A stretch of DNA of 64,000 bases, taken from contig NZ_NISY01000002.1 in assembly GCF_007595705.1 (NCBI RefSeq), forward strand, positions 372,001 through 436,000, read 5' to 3'. Below the pieces are notes generated by a model that did no database searches, was not told where the DNA came from, and saw nothing but the letters and a program-made list of their open reading frames with translations. Shown in pieces: positions 1 to 9,655 of this stretch. The DNA comes from Streptomyces sp. SAJ15 (GTDB lineage: Bacteria; Actinomycetota; Actinomycetes; Streptomycetales; Streptomycetaceae). Each line of letters begins with the position of its first letter. Positions within the stretch are counted from its first letter, which is position 1. The position numbers and the translations under genes are program-made.

Positions 1-10
1 GGAGTGACTC

Positions 11-814
11 ATGACCTCTTTCGTCGTTCACCGCAACGGCCGGCCGGCGACCGCCGAGGAGTTGGCGCCGCTCGCCTTCGCGGGCTACGCCCACTTCACG
101 GCCACGCAGGTGCGCGGGGGTCGGATTCGCGGTCTCGACCTCCACCTGGAGCGGCTGCGGACCGCCTCGAAGGAGCTGTTCGGCCGGGCCCTGCCCGACG
201 ACCGGGTGCGCTCCTACCTGCGGGCGGCGCTGGCGGCCGGCCCGGACGACCTCTCGCTGACGGCCACGGTGTACTCACCGGTGGGCGAGTTCACGGCGAC
301 CGGGGGCGAGGCGGAGCTGGAGGTGCTGGTCCGCACCGGACCGGCCGCCTCCGGCCCGCGGGGCCCGCTGGCGCTGGCGACGGTCGAGTTCGAGCGCGTC
401 CTGCCGACCGTGAAGCACGTCGGCGAGGTGGCGAAGACGTACTTCCTCCGCCAGGCCGTCGCCCGAGGCTTCGACGACGCCGCCTTCGTCGACCGCCGGG
501 GACGACTCAGCGAGGCGTCGATCTGGAACCTGGCCTTCTGGGACGGCTCCGCGGTGGTGTGGCCCGAGGCCGAGATGCTGGGCGGCACCATGATGGGCAT
601 CGTCCGCCGACAGCTGGACCGCCTCGACGTCCCCCAGCGCGTCCAGGAGATCACCCTCACCGACCTGCCGACGCTCTCCGGCGCCGCGGTCATGAACTCC
701 TGGACCCCGGGCATCGCCGTCCACCGGATCGACACCGTCCCCGTCCCCGAGGCCCCGACCTTCATGCGACTCCTCCACCGCGCCCACCAGTCGGAGCCCC
801 TCACGGCACCGTGA
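11..814 (+). CDS. Class IV (fold-type IV) PLP aminotransferase family protein
   Basis: A 267-residue protein of the branched-chain aminotransferase / 4-amino-4-deoxychorismate lyase superfamily. Lys135 in LPTVKHVGEV sits where the family's Schiff-base lysine lies. The following stretch (DDAAFVDRRGRLSEASIWNL) matches the family pattern of an acidic strand, a T/S-E-x-S turn that contacts the PLP phosphate, and N-L. The ATG at 11 follows GGAGTGACTC, an acceptable ribosome binding site. Members act on branched-chain amino acids, D-amino acids or aminodeoxychorismate, and the sequence alone does not show which. No pabB or ilv neighbour lies in the window. The gene is complete. The upstream gene is outside the window. 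Confidence 0.85.
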   Translation: MTSFVVHRNGRPATAEELAPLAFAGYAHFTATQVRGGRIRGLDLHLERLRTASKELFGRALPDDRVRSYLRAALAAGPDDLSLTATVYSPVGEFTATGGEAELEVLVRTGPAASGPRGPLALATVEFERVLPTVKHVGEVAKTYFLRQAVARGFDDAAFVDRRGRLSEASIWNLAFWDGSAVVWPEAEMLGGTMMGIVRRQLDRLDVPQRVQEITLTDLPTLSGAAVMNSWTPGIAVHRIDTVPVPEAPTFMRLLHRAHQSEPLTAP

Positions 815-849
815 GCCGGTCGGCTCACCGAAGGGTGCGCAACGGTCGC

Positions 850-2052
850 TCAGAGCCAGTCGCGCTTCTTGAAGATGACGTACAGGCTCGTACACACCAC
901 CGCCATCAGCAGGATCGCGAACGGATAGCCGCCCACCCAGTGCAGCTCCGGCATGTGGTCGAAGTTCATGCCGTAGATGGTTCCGACCAGCGTGGGCGCG
1001 AACAGGATGGCGGCCCAGGAGGAGATCTTCTTGATCTCTTCGTTCTGCTCTATGCCCGCCTTGGTCATCGCCCGCATCTCCTCGTTCTGCTGCTGGGTGA
1101 CGAGGGTGGCGTTGACGGCGAGGATGTCGGTGAGGGCGGAGCGGAAGCCGTCCACACGTTCGCTGGTGTGGGTGACGTGGTCGGCGACGTCACGGAGGTA
1201 GCGCTGGAGCTCCTCGTCGGTGCCGTACTTGTCGAAGCCCGCCATCAGGGCGCGCAACATGCCCACCAGGGGGCGGGTGGCCCGCTGGAACTCGACCATC
1301 TCTCGGGAGAGTTCGTAGATGCGGCGGGACACCTCGGGGTCGCCGCGGAAGACCTCGGTCTCGATCTCGTCGATGTCGTTCTGGACGCCGGCGACCACCG
1401 GCGCGTAGCCGTCGACGACCGCGTCGAGGATGGCGTACAGCACCGCCTCCGGGCCCAGCGCCAGCAGCTCGGGGCTGGCCTCCATGCGGCGGCGGACCGC
1501 CGACAGGTCGGGGGCGGCGCCGTGGCGGACGGTGATCACGAAGTCGGGGCCGACGAAGACGTGCAGCTCGCCGAAGTCGACCTCCTCGGGGGCGTCGAGG
1601 TAGCGGGCGGCGCGCAGCACCACGAACAGCGTGTCGCCGTAACGCTCCAGCTTCGGCCGCTGGTGGGCCTCCATCGCGTCCTCGATGGCCAGCTTGTGCA
1701 GGTCGAACTCGTCCGCCAGGGAGTGCAGCTCCGCCTCGCTGGGCCGGTGCAGCCCGATCCACGCCATGCTGCCGTCGGCCTCCTCGCGCAGCCGCCGGTA
1801 GGTGGCGGCGAGGGTGCCGGGCGTCGCCACCCGTCGTCCGCCGCGGTAGACGGCGGCCTCGACCACGCTGCGCGCCGCGGGCGCGGGATAGCCGGGGCCC
1901 TGTGCCGGGTCCTGGGCCGGCTCGGAGGCCGGAGCGGGCGGGGGAGGGGTGGAGCCGCCGTTCGCGCGCGAGCCACCGGGGCGCAGCCAGGAGTGGTGCT
2001 TCTTCGCCTTCGGCGTGAGCGTGAAGCGGGAGCGGGCACGGCGCTCGGACAT
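850..2052 (-). CDS. corA: CorA-family magnesium/cobalt transporter
   Basis: A 400-residue inner-membrane divalent-cation channel. The family signature GMN is at residues 361-363, at the end of the first of two C-terminal membrane helices (about 343-360 and 376-394). The protein ends in the positively charged KKRDWL that is common in CorA. The long cytoplasmic domain contains the expected ELHVFVGPDFVITVRHG core strands. An N-terminal extension of about 75 residues is rich in Pro, Ala and Arg and is not part of the channel. The ATG at 2052 is preceded by GAAGGAACCCCG. A possible leader ORF lies about 140 nt upstream. The gene is convergent with the aminotransferase at 11-814. Confidence 0.95.
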   Translation of the reverse strand: MSERRARSRFTLTPKAKKHHSWLRPGGSRANGGSTPPPPAPASEPAQDPAQGPGYPAPAARSVVEAAVYRGGRRVATPGTLAATYRRLREEADGSMAWIGLHRPSEAELHSLADEFDLHKLAIEDAMEAHQRPKLERYGDTLFVVLRAARYLDAPEEVDFGELHVFVGPDFVITVRHGAAPDLSAVRRRMEASPELLALGPEAVLYAILDAVVDGYAPVVAGVQNDIDEIETEVFRGDPEVSRRIYELSREMVEFQRATRPLVGMLRALMAGFDKYGTDEELQRYLRDVADHVTHTSERVDGFRSALTDILAVNATLVTQQQNEEMRAMTKAGIEQNEEIKKISSWAAILFAPTLVGTIYGMNFDHMPELHWVGGYPFAILLMAVVCTSLYVIFKKRDWL

Positions 2053-2193
2053 CGGGGTTCCTTCACGGGTACGGGCACGGGGGCAGGGTCGCCGGGCTCA
2101 CCGCGGGGCACCACCCTCCGGCCACCGGCCGTCTGATCCGACGGCTCCCCTGGTCCTCCGACCGGGTCCGGGACCGTGTGGCCCGGGTCCGTG

Positions 2194-2250
2194 CTACGAC
2201 CGGGCCGCCGTGGTGCCGAGCGGTATACGACTGGGAGGTTCGGCGCTCAT
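2194..2250 (-). promoter_or_regulatory. Possible 18-codon leader ORF upstream of corA
   Basis: On the minus strand an excellent Shine-Dalgarno sequence (AGGAGGTGAG) lies 6 nt before an ATG at 2250. It opens an 18-codon frame, MSAEPPSRIPLGTTAARS, that ends in TAG about 140 nt before corA. Translation is plausible only because the ribosome site is so good. A role as a Mg2+-sensing, proline-containing leader peptide, as known for mgtA and corA leaders in enterobacteria, is inference. Confidence 0.3.
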
Positions 2251-2550
2251 CGCGGACCTCACCTCCTGCCGTGTTCGTCGGAAACGCTCGGGCGGCCCCG
2301 GGCGGGCCATGGGCAGGATATACGTCCGATATGGCCTGGGCGGCACCCCCACGGACGGTACCGCCGGGCCCAGTGGCCGGAGCGGGCGGGCCCTCGCGGC
2401 CGTAGCGGGCCGTGGGCCGTCCGCCGCACCGCGTCCGCCCGCGGCCGGGCGCACCCCTCCCCACGAGACGCCCCGCCCCCGGCCTGTCGCGGACGGCGGC
2501 GGACCGAACGCGGACGGAAACCGTCCGCAAGCCGCCGTAGCGTGGGGATC
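2251..2550. other. Divergent intergenic region, no gene seen
   Basis: This 300-bp stretch separates the corA side from the winged-helix gene. It presumably carries both promoters. The AT-richer block around 2317-2333 (GGATATACGTCCGATATGG) is the most promoter-like segment, but I could not assign -10 and -35 boxes with confidence. Frames crossing the region have no family resemblance. Confidence 0.4.
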
Positions 2551-3684
2551 ATGACGAAGACCGGGAAGACCGACGCGCCCGTCCTGAGCACGCGCGAGCT
2601 CAACCGCGCCACCCTCGCGCGCCAGCTGCTGCTGCGCCGCGCCGAGGGCGACCCGCTGGACGCCGTGGAGCACCTGGTCGGCCTTCAGGCGCAGAACGTC
2701 ACGCCGCCGTACTACGCGCTCGCCGCGCGGCTCGCGGACTTTCGGCCCGAACGGCTCTCGGAGCTGCTCGCCGACCGCGCGGTCGTCCGCATCGCCCTGA
2801 TGCGCTCCACGATCCACCTCGTCAGCGCCGACGACTGCCTGGCCCTGCGGCCGCTGCTCCAGTCGGTGCAGGACCGGATCTTCCAGGGGAACCAGGGCAA
2901 GCGGCTGGGTGGAGTGGACCTGGCCCGACTGGCGAGCCTCGCCCGCGAGCTGGTCGAGGAGCAGCCGCTGACCTTCAAGGCGCTCGGGGAGGCGCTTCGC
3001 GCGCACTGGCCCGACCGCGACCGGCAGGACCTCGCCATGGCGGCGCGCGCCGCGCTGCCGCTGGTCCAGGTGACCCCACGCGGGCTGTGGCGTCGTAGCG
3101 GGCCGATCGCCCACACGACGGCCGAGAGCTGGCTGGCGGGACGCCCGACCCCCGAGTCGGAGCCTCCGGACCTCCCCGACCTGCTGCTGCGCTATCTGGC
3201 CGCCTTCGGCCCCGCCTCGGTCAAGGACATGGGGACCTGGTGCGGGCTGACCCGGCTGCGCGAGGTGGTGGAGGGGCTGCGGCCGCGGCTGCTGAGCTTC
3301 CGGGACGAACGCGGAGTGGAGCTGTTCGACCTGCCGGAGGCGCCGCGTCCGGACCCCAAGACCCCGGCCCCGCCCCGCTTCCTGCCGGAGTTCGACAATC
3401 TGCTCCTCTCGCACGCCGACCGGAGCCGCGTCGTCAGCGACGTCTACCGCGGCCGCGTCTGGCAGGGCAACCAGGCGTTCCGCAGCTTCCTGGTGGACGG
3501 CTTCGTCCGCGGCCTCTGGCGGATCGAGGCGAGCGGCGGCCCCGAGGGCCCGGTGACGATGGTCATCGAGCCGTTCCAGCGGCTGAGCCGCGCCGAGCGC
3601 GACGCCGTGGAGGACGAGGCGGCCGGGGTGCTGGCGATGACCGCCCCCGGAGCCCGCCATGACCTCCGGATCGCCGGAGCGTGA
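2551..3684 (+). CDS. Winged-helix DNA-binding protein, AlkZ/HTH_42-like (possible DNA glycosylase)
   Basis: A 377-residue protein of the HTH_42 family of tandem winged-helix proteins. The family includes AlkZ, which excises alkylated bases and unhooks interstrand crosslinks, and E. coli YcaQ. The N-terminal segment has GLQAQN with Gln46-Ala47-Gln48. This corresponds to the Q-x-Q catalytic motif of the AlkZ branch rather than the Q-x-D of the YcaQ branch. The C-terminal DYRGRVWQGNQAFRSFLVDG-like region (SDVYRGRVWQGN) is typical of the third domain. The ATG at 2551 was chosen over an upstream in-frame ATG at 2176 because family similarity begins at LSTRELNRATLARQLLL. Glycosylase activity is inferred from the motif. 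The gene stands alone, with no biosynthetic cluster next to it. Confidence 0.85.
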   Translation: MTKTGKTDAPVLSTRELNRATLARQLLLRRAEGDPLDAVEHLVGLQAQNVTPPYYALAARLADFRPERLSELLADRAVVRIALMRSTIHLVSADDCLALRPLLQSVQDRIFQGNQGKRLGGVDLARLASLARELVEEQPLTFKALGEALRAHWPDRDRQDLAMAARAALPLVQVTPRGLWRRSGPIAHTTAESWLAGRPTPESEPPDLPDLLLRYLAAFGPASVKDMGTWCGLTRLREVVEGLRPRLLSFRDERGVELFDLPEAPRPDPKTPAPPRFLPEFDNLLLSHADRSRVVSDVYRGRVWQGNQAFRSFLVDGFVRGLWRIEASGGPEGPVTMVIEPFQRLSRAERDAVEDEAAGVLAMTAPGARHDLRIAGA

Positions 3685-3849
3685 CGGCCTGACGGCCGGA
3701 CGGCCGCACACCCGCCGCCTTACGCCTGCCGCGATACCCGTGTGCGCCCCCCGGCCCCCGCTCCTGTCGCCTCACCCTGCCTCCGCGGCCGCTCGCGGCC
3801 GGAAATATTCGGATGACGGCGCAGAATTAGGGGAGTTACCGTCCGAACC

Positions 3850-5100
3850 ATGACCTCGTTGGACTTTCGCACGGTCCCCGACGCCCATCTCGACCGCGCC
3901 CTCGACCTCGCCTATCTCGTCTTCCACGACAAGGTCGAGGAGGAGAAGCGCAAGACCCACCTCGACTTCATGCGACGCTGCGAGCGGGTGGGCGCCTACG
4001 ACGGAGAGCAGCTGGTCGGACTGCTGGGCGCCCTGCCGCTGCGGCTCTCCGTTCCCGGGGGCGAGCTGCCCTGCGCGGGTGTCACCTTCGTCTGTGTGGC
4101 ACCCACCCACCGCAGGCGCGGTGTGCTCACCGGAATGATCGACGAGCTGTGGCGCCGCTGCGCGCGTGCCGGGCAGCCGATCGCCGCCCTCTGGGTCTCC
4201 GAGGCGTCCATCTACGGGCGCTTCGGCTTCGACCCCGCCACCCGCTCCTTCACCGTGGAGATCGACTCCGCCCGCCCGCTGGCGCTGCGCGTCGACGCCG
4301 ACGAGCGCCCGCTGCGGTTCGTGGACGCCGAGGCCATGCCCGCGCTGCTCGGCCCCTTCCACGACGGGCGGCGCGCCCTCCGCGCGGGGCGCATGGCGCG
4401 TGACGAGCACTGGTGGCGAGAGGAGTTGATGAACCCGGACAACCAGGAGGACGACGGCTTCGGCCCGCCGCGCACCGTCGTCATCGGCGGCGACGGCGGC
4501 ACCGACCCGGACGCCGTGGCCGGTTACGCCATCTACCGCACTCGCGGGGGCGACGACAGCGCGGGGACTCCCGGCACGGTCGACGTCTACGACGTGGAGG
4601 CCGAGTCGGCCCCGGTCGCGGCCGCCCTGTGGCGCTACCTCGCCTCGATCGACCTCACCGAGAAGGTGCGTGCCTGGGGCCGGCCCCTGGACGACCCGCT
4701 GCTGCTGTTCGCCGCCGATCGCGACCAGGTCCGCGTCGTCCAGGAGTTCCCGGCGCTGTGGCTGCGTCTGGTCGACGTCTCCGCCGCCCTGCGGGCGCGC
4801 GGCTGGGCCGCCGACGTCGACCTGGTCCTGGAGCTGAGCGACGCCCGACTGCCCGCCAACGCCGGCCGCTTCCGCCTCACCGTGACAGCCGACGGGGACG
4901 GGGTGACGTACGAGGCCACGGACGACGCGCCCGACCTCGGCCTGGACGTCCGCGAGCTCGCCGCCTGCTACCTCGGCGGCACCCGGCTCGCCCACCTGGT
5001 CCGCGCCGGCCTGGCCACCGAGCACACCCCGGGCGCGGCGGAGCGACTGGACGCCGCCCTGCACACCGAGTGGCTGCCGCACACCACGGACGAGTTCTAG
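3850..5100 (+). CDS. GNAT-family N-acetyltransferase, Eis-like with SCP2 domain
   Basis: A 416-residue acetyltransferase with the Eis architecture: an N-terminal GNAT domain, a second degenerate GNAT domain, and a C-terminal sterol-carrier-like domain starting near residue 300. The acetyl-CoA pyrophosphate loop is THRRRGVLTGM at about residues 86-96. The chain ends in Phe (TDEF). In Eis the C-terminal carboxylate is catalytic, so this terminus is consistent with an active enzyme. Eis proteins acetylate aminoglycosides and protein or peptide lysines; the natural substrate here is unknown. The ATG at 3850 has only a weak upstream ribosome site (TTACCGTCCGAACC). Confidence 0.92.
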   Translation: MTSLDFRTVPDAHLDRALDLAYLVFHDKVEEEKRKTHLDFMRRCERVGAYDGEQLVGLLGALPLRLSVPGGELPCAGVTFVCVAPTHRRRGVLTGMIDELWRRCARAGQPIAALWVSEASIYGRFGFDPATRSFTVEIDSARPLALRVDADERPLRFVDAEAMPALLGPFHDGRRALRAGRMARDEHWWREELMNPDNQEDDGFGPPRTVVIGGDGGTDPDAVAGYAIYRTRGGDDSAGTPGTVDVYDVEAESAPVAAALWRYLASIDLTEKVRAWGRPLDDPLLLFAADRDQVRVVQEFPALWLRLVDVSAALRARGWAADVDLVLELSDARLPANAGRFRLTVTADGDGVTYEATDDAPDLGLDVRELAACYLGGTRLAHLVRAGLATEHTPGAAERLDAALHTEWLPHTTDEF

Positions 5101-5136
5101 AGCGGCGGGGGTGTCGGACTGACGGACTTCAGGGGT

Positions 5137-5157
5137 CCGGGGGCCGCCGACCCCCGG
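5137..5157. terminator. Hairpin between convergent genes
   Basis: CCGGGGG and CCCCCGG form a perfect 7-bp stem around a 7-nt loop. It lies 36 nt after the Eis-like gene and 63 nt from the end of the opposing LuxR gene. It has no U tract, as is common for Streptomyces terminators, and could serve both directions. Confidence 0.5.
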
Positions 5158-5220
5158 GCCACGGCAGCGCCCCTCCGCAGGACAGGCCCGGAGAGGCCCG
5201 GAGAGACCCCGGAGCGGCCC

Positions 5221-6120
5221 CTACGGCAGCAGCCCCGCCCGTCGGGCCTCGACGACCGCCTGGAGTCGGGTGTGCGCCCCGAGCTTCCGCATGGCCGCCC
5301 GCAGATAGCTCTTCACCGTCTCCGGCCGCAGCCCGAGCCGCTCCGCCGCGCCCGCGTTCGTCTCGCCCGAGGCCACGCACGCCAGCACGTCCAGCTCGCG
5401 CGGGGAGAGCGTCACCGGCGGTCCGCCCGGCTCCTCGCGGGCCCCGGCGGCGGGGTGGGCGGCGGGGGCGGCCGCGCGGGCCAGTCGGGCGCAGGCCGAG
5501 AGCAGCTCCCCGCGCAGCGCCGCGTCCGGTATCCGCTGGGACAGCGCCCGCAGCTCGCCGTGGACCGCGCGCACCTCCTCCCAGGCCGCCGCGCGATCGG
5601 CCTGGCGGGCGGCGGTCGGGTCGGCGGCCCGGTCGGCGTCGAAGGGGCCCCGCGCCACGGCCAGCAGCCGCCGTGCCTCCTCCCGTACCGCCAGCGACTG
5701 CTCCAGCTCGCGGGCCGCCTCCACGGCGGCCGCCAGCGCGCGGTCGCCCAGCGGCATGGGCTGGCGCACCGCCCCGTACAGCACGCCGCGCACCCGGCGG
5801 CGCACCACCACCGGAACCGCCAGCATGGCCCGCAGCCCCTCGGCGGCCACCGCCGTGTCGTACTCGTGGCTGATGACCCGTGAGACCGGGTAGTCCGGCA
5901 CGCACAGGGGGCGACACAGCGTGGCGGCCTTGCCGCCGAGGCCGTTGCCGGTGGTGATGGCGAGTCCCTGGAGCGCCGCGGTGGTGGTCCCGACCAGCTC
6001 CGAGATGCGGAACTGCCGGGTCCCGGTGAACAGCCCGCCGAAGGCGACCGGCACCCCGCCGGCCCGGCGCAGCCGCAGCAGCGCCGCCCGCACCTCGACG
6101 GCCGCGCCCGACTCCGTCAT
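5221..6120 (-). CDS. GAF-domain LuxR-type transcriptional regulator
   Basis: A 299-residue regulator. An N-terminal GAF-like sensor (about residues 25-150, with LAVPVVVRRRVRGVLYGAVR) is followed by a helical linker and a C-terminal LuxR helix-turn-helix (LSPRELDVLACVASGETNAG, then AERLGLRPETVKSYLRAAMR). No response-receiver domain is present, so a small ligand is the likely signal. The ATG at 6120 was chosen because AGGAGGCGCC directly precedes it; an ATG further upstream at 6246 would overlap the divergent operon. It is divergent from two acyl-CoA ligase genes and is probably their regulator. An inverted repeat at 6156-6179 is a candidate operator. Confidence 0.9.
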   Translation of the reverse strand: MTESGAAVEVRAALLRLRRAGGVPVAFGGLFTGTRQFRISELVGTTTAALQGLAITTGNGLGGKAATLCRPLCVPDYPVSRVISHEYDTAVAAEGLRAMLAVPVVVRRRVRGVLYGAVRQPMPLGDRALAAAVEAARELEQSLAVREEARRLLAVARGPFDADRAADPTAARQADRAAAWEEVRAVHGELRALSQRIPDAALRGELLSACARLARAAAPAAHPAAGAREEPGGPPVTLSPRELDVLACVASGETNAGAAERLGLRPETVKSYLRAAMRKLGAHTRLQAVVEARRAGLLP

Positions 6121-6155
6121 GGCGCCTCCTCCCCCCGAACCCGTCGCCGACAGGC

Positions 6156-6179
6156 CACTACCCCCGTTAGGGGGTGGTG
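6156..6179. promoter_or_regulatory. Inverted repeat, candidate operator of the GAF-LuxR regulator
   Basis: CACTACCCCC and GGGGGTGGTG are arms of a 10-bp inverted repeat with one mismatch around GTTA. It lies 36 nt before the regulator's start codon and 57 nt before the ligase operon's, in the centre of the divergent region. LuxR-type regulators bind such dyads, and assignment to this regulator is by position. Confidence 0.55.
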
Positions 6180-6236
6180 AGACCCAGATCACTCGTCGCA
6201 CGATGCTAGCGAGCACGACGGCAATGAGGAGGACAT

Positions 6237-7925
6237 GTGACAGCAATGAATCCGTCCGCCGACTTCCGCGCCGCCCGGGACTTCCTGCTACGGCACCGGG
6301 AGGACTACGCGACGGCGTACGAGGGATTCAGCTGGCCGCGCCCGGAGACCTTCAACTGGGCCCTGGACTGGTTCGACCGCATCGCCGAGGGCAACGACCG
6401 CACCGCGCTGCACCTCGTCGAGGAGGACGGACGGGAGACCCGGCTGAGCTTCGACGCGCTGCGCCTGCGCTCCGACCGGGCCGCCAACTGGCTGCGCGCG
6501 CGGGGCGTGCGGGCGGGGGACCGGATCGTCGTCATGCTGGGCAACCAGGCCGAGCTGTGGGAGACCGCGCTCGCCGCGATGAAGCTGCGCGCCGTGGTCA
6601 TCCCCGCCACACCGCTCCTGGGACCGCTGGACCTCACCGACCGCGTCGAGCGCGGCCGGGCGAGGCACGTGCTGGCGCGGGCCGTGGACACCGGCAAGTT
6701 CGCGGAGGTCCCCGGCCACTACACCCGGATCGCGGTCGGCGCCGGCGAGAACCCGCCGGAGGGCTGGCTGCGCTACGAGGACGCCTACGACGCCCCCGAG
6801 GCACAGGGCCCGTTCACCCCCGACGGGGTGACGGGGGCGCGGGACCCGCTGATGCTCTACTTCACCTCGGGGACCACCGCCCGGCCCAAGCTGGTGGAGC
6901 ACACCCACACCTCGTACCCGATCGGCCATCTGGCGACGATGTACTGGATCGGGCTCAAGCCGGGCGACGTGCACCTGAACATCTCCTCGCCGGGCTGGGC
7001 CAAACACGCCTGGTCCAACCTGTTCGCGCCGTGGAACGCCGAGGCCACGGTGTTCGTCTACAACTACACCCGCTTCGACGCGGCCCGACTGATGGCTGAG
7101 ATGGACCGGGCGGGCGTCACCACCTTCTGCGCCCCGCCCACCGTCTGGCGCATGCTCATCCAGGCCGACCTCACTCAGCTGCGCACCCCGCCCCGTGAGG
7201 CGGTGGCCGCCGGCGAGCCGCTCAACCCGGAGGTCATCGAGACCGTACGGCGCGCCTGGGGCGTCACCATCCGGGACGGCTTCGGCCAGACCGAGACCGC
7301 CGTCCAGGTCGCCAACACCCCCGGCCAGCCGCTCAGGGCCGGCTCCATGGGCCGCCCCACCCCCGGCTTCACCGTCGCCCTGCTGGACCCGGTGACCGGC
7401 AAGCCCGGCGACGAGGGCGAGATCTGCCTGGACCTCTCGGCGCGCCCGGTCGGGCTGATGACCGGCTACGAGGGCGACCCGGAGCGCACCGCCGAGGCCA
7501 TGGCCGACGGCTACTACCGCACGGGCGACATCGGCCGTCGCGACGCGGACGGCCACGTCACGTTCGTGGGGCGGGGGGACGAGGTCTTCAAGGCGTCCGA
7601 CTACAAGATCTCTCCCTTCGAGCTGGAGAGCGCGCTGCTGGAGCACGAGGCGGTCGCCGAGGCCGCCGTGGTCCCCGCGCCCGACCCGCTCCGGCTCGCC
7701 GTGCCGAAGGCGTACGTCGTGCTCGCCGCGGGCTGGGAGGCCGGACCGGAGACCGCGCGGGCGCTCTTCGCACACTCCCGCGCCGTCCTCGCCCCCTACA
7801 AGCGCATCCGCCGACTGGAGTTCGCGGAGCTGCCCAAGACCGTGTCCGGCAAGATCCGCCGCATCGAGCTGCGCGAGCACACCGCGCGGGGCGGCGGCGT
7901 CGAGTTCCACGAGGAGTCCCCATGA
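6237..7925 (+). CDS. AMP-forming acyl-CoA synthetase (medium-chain/benzoate-CoA ligase type)
   Basis: A 562-residue ANL-superfamily ligase that activates a carboxylic acid to an acyl-adenylate and then a CoA thioester. The ATP-binding P-loop is TSGTTARPK at residues 210-218. The hinge and A8 region reads [20 protein letters not shown]. The catalytic lysine is Lys539 in TVSGKIRR. The arrangement resembles the medium-chain acyl-CoA/benzoate-CoA ligase branch more than the long-chain FadD branch. GTG at 6237 follows AGGAGG with 4-nt spacing; the ATG at 6246, nine bases later in the same frame, is an equal alternative. It overlaps the next ligase by ATGA, so translation is probably coupled. Confidence 0.93.
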   Translation: MTAMNPSADFRAARDFLLRHREDYATAYEGFSWPRPETFNWALDWFDRIAEGNDRTALHLVEEDGRETRLSFDALRLRSDRAANWLRARGVRAGDRIVVMLGNQAELWETALAAMKLRAVVIPATPLLGPLDLTDRVERGRARHVLARAVDTGKFAEVPGHYTRIAVGAGENPPEGWLRYEDAYDAPEAQGPFTPDGVTGARDPLMLYFTSGTTARPKLVEHTHTSYPIGHLATMYWIGLKPGDVHLNISSPGWAKHAWSNLFAPWNAEATVFVYNYTRFDAARLMAEMDRAGVTTFCAPPTVWRMLIQADLTQLRTPPREAVAAGEPLNPEVIETVRRAWGVTIRDGFGQTETAVQVANTPGQPLRAGSMGRPTPGFTVALLDPVTGKPGDEGEICLDLSARPVGLMTGYEGDPERTAEAMADGYYRTGDIGRRDADGHVTFVGRGDEVFKASDYKISPFELESALLEHEAVAEAAVVPAPDPLRLAVPKAYVVLAAGWEAGPETARALFAHSRAVLAPYKRIRRLEFAELPKTVSGKIRRIELREHTARGGGVEFHEESP

Positions 7926-9631
7926 CCACGGCGCTCTCCTACGCGAGCGGTCCCGGCACCACCCCGTTGCTGGGCGACACCATCGGCGCCAACCTGGCTC
8001 GCGCCGTCGAGCGGTACGGGGAGCGGGAGGCGCTCGTCGACCTGGCGAGCGGACGGCGCTGGACCTACGCGGAGTTCGGCCGGGCCGTGACCGAGGTCGC
8101 CCTCGGGCTGCTGGCCAAGGGCGTCGGCAAGGGCGACCGGGTCGGCATCTGGGCCGTCAACCGCCCGGAGTGGGTGCTGACGCAGTACGCCTGTGCCCGC
8201 GTCGGCGCCATCATGGTCAACATCAACCCGGCCTACCGGGTGCACGAGTTGCGGTACGTGCTCGAGCAGGCCGGCATCTCGGTGCTGATCTCCTCCGTCG
8301 AGCACAAGACCAGCGACTACCGACGGATGGTGGAGCAGGTCCGCGCCGACTGCCCCGCGCTGCGCGACGTCGTCTACCTCGGCGACCGCACCTGGCAGGG
8401 GCTGATCGCCGCCGGCGCCGAGGTCCCGGAGGAGCGGCTGGTCGAGCGCGAGGCCCGGCTCTCCTGCGACGACCCGGTCAACATCCAGTACACCTCCGGC
8501 ACCACCGGCTTCCCCAAGGGCGCCACCCTCTCCCACCACAACATCCTCAACAACGGCTACTTCGTGGGGGAGGCGGTCGGCTACACCGAACAGGACCGGA
8601 TCTGTGTGCCGGTGCCCTTCTACCACTGCTTCGGCATGGTCATGGGCAACCTCGCCGCCACCAGCCACGGCGCCTGCGTCGTCATTCCCGCGCCGTCCTT
8701 CGACGCCGCCGCCACGCTGCGCGCGGTCGAGCGGGAGCGCTGCACCTCGCTCTACGGGGTGCCGACGATGTTCATCGCCGAGCTGGACCTGCCCGAGTTC
8801 ACCTCGTACGACCTGTCCTCGCTGCGCACCGGGATCATGGCCGGGTCGCCGTGCCCGGTGGAGGTGATGAAGCGGGTGCTGGCCGAGATGCACATGACCG
8901 AGGTGTCCATCGCGTACGGCATGACCGAGACCTCCCCGGTCTCCACCCAGACCCGACGCGACGACGACCTGGAGCGCCGCACCGGCACGGTCGGCCAGGT
9001 GCTGCCGCACATCGAGGTCAAGGTGGTGGACCCGACGACCGGACTGACCGTCCCGCGCGGCACCAGCGGCGAGCTGTGCACCCGCGGCTACTCCGTGATG
9101 CTCGGCTACTGGGAGCAGCCGGAGCGCACCGCCGAGGCGATCGACGCGGCGCGCTGGATGCACACCGGAGACCTCGCGGTGATGGGCGAGGACGGCTATG
9201 TGCGGATCGTGGGCCGGATCAAGGACATGATCATCCGGGGTGGCGAGAACGTCTATCCGCGTGAGATCGAGGAGTTCCTCCACACCCACCCCAAGATCGC
9301 CGATGTGCAGGTGGTGGGGGTCCCGGACGAGAAGTACGGCGAGGAGATCCTGGCCTGCGTCATCCTGCGCGACCCCGCCGAGCAGCTCGGCCGAGACGAA
9401 CTCGCCCGCTACTGCCGCGGCCGGCTCGCCCACTTCAAGGTCCCCCGCCATCTACAGATCATGGACGCCTTCCCGATGACCGTCAGCGGCAAGGTGCGCA
9501 AGGTCGAGCTGCGTGAGCAGGGCGCCCGCGCGCTGCGGCTGCCGCCGGGGACCGACGCGAGGCCGGTGCCCGCTCCCGCCGGCGCCCCGCGCTCGGAAGC
9601 CGCCCCCGAGGCGCGGCGGGACCCGCGCTGA
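7922..9631 (+). CDS. AMP-binding fatty-acyl-CoA synthetase
   Basis: A 569-residue FadD-like ligase, second gene of a two-ligase operon (ATGA overlap at 7922-7925). It has the P-loop [10 protein letters not shown] near residues 190-199. A5 motif: [12 protein letters not shown]7/A8 motifs: [20 protein letters not shown] and [18 protein letters not shown]. The catalytic lysine lies in [11 protein letters not shown]-terminal tail of about 35 residues is Ala/Pro/Arg rich. Two different ligases translated from one message suggest sequential or complementary activation of fatty or aromatic acids. No beta-oxidation genes follow. I am sure of the family but not of the chain-length preference. Confidence 0.93.
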   Translation: MTTALSYASGPGTTPLLGDTIGANLARAVERYGEREALVDLASGRRWTYAEFGRAVTEVALGLLAKGVGKGDRVGIWAVNRPEWVLTQYACARVGAIMVNINPAYRVHELRYVLEQAGISVLISSVEHKTSDYRRMVEQVRADCPALRDVVYLGDRTWQGLIAAGAEVPEERLVEREARLSCDDPVNIQYTSGTTGFPKGATLSHHNILNNGYFVGEAVGYTEQDRICVPVPFYHCFGMVMGNLAATSHGACVVIPAPSFDAAATLRAVERERCTSLYGVPTMFIAELDLPEFTSYDLSSLRTGIMAGSPCPVEVMKRVLAEMHMTEVSIAYGMTETSPVSTQTRRDDDLERRTGTVGQVLPHIEVKVVDPTTGLTVPRGTSGELCTRGYSVMLGYWEQPERTAEAIDAARWMHTGDLAVMGEDGYVRIVGRIKDMIIRGGENVYPREIEEFLHTHPKIADVQVVGVPDEKYGEEILACVILRDPAEQLGRDELARYCRGRLAHFKVPRHLQIMDAFPMTVSGKVRKVELREQGARALRLPPGTDARPVPAPAGAPRSEAAPEARRDPR

Positions 9632-9655
9632 GCCGTCGGCCGGGGTGCGGGGCCG

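Noticed and set aside
4..2136. A 710-codon plus-strand open frame across the first 2 kb
   Set aside because: It lies out of frame over the aminotransferase and antisense to corA; its composition is Arg/Gly/Pro noise typical of shadow frames in high-GC DNA.
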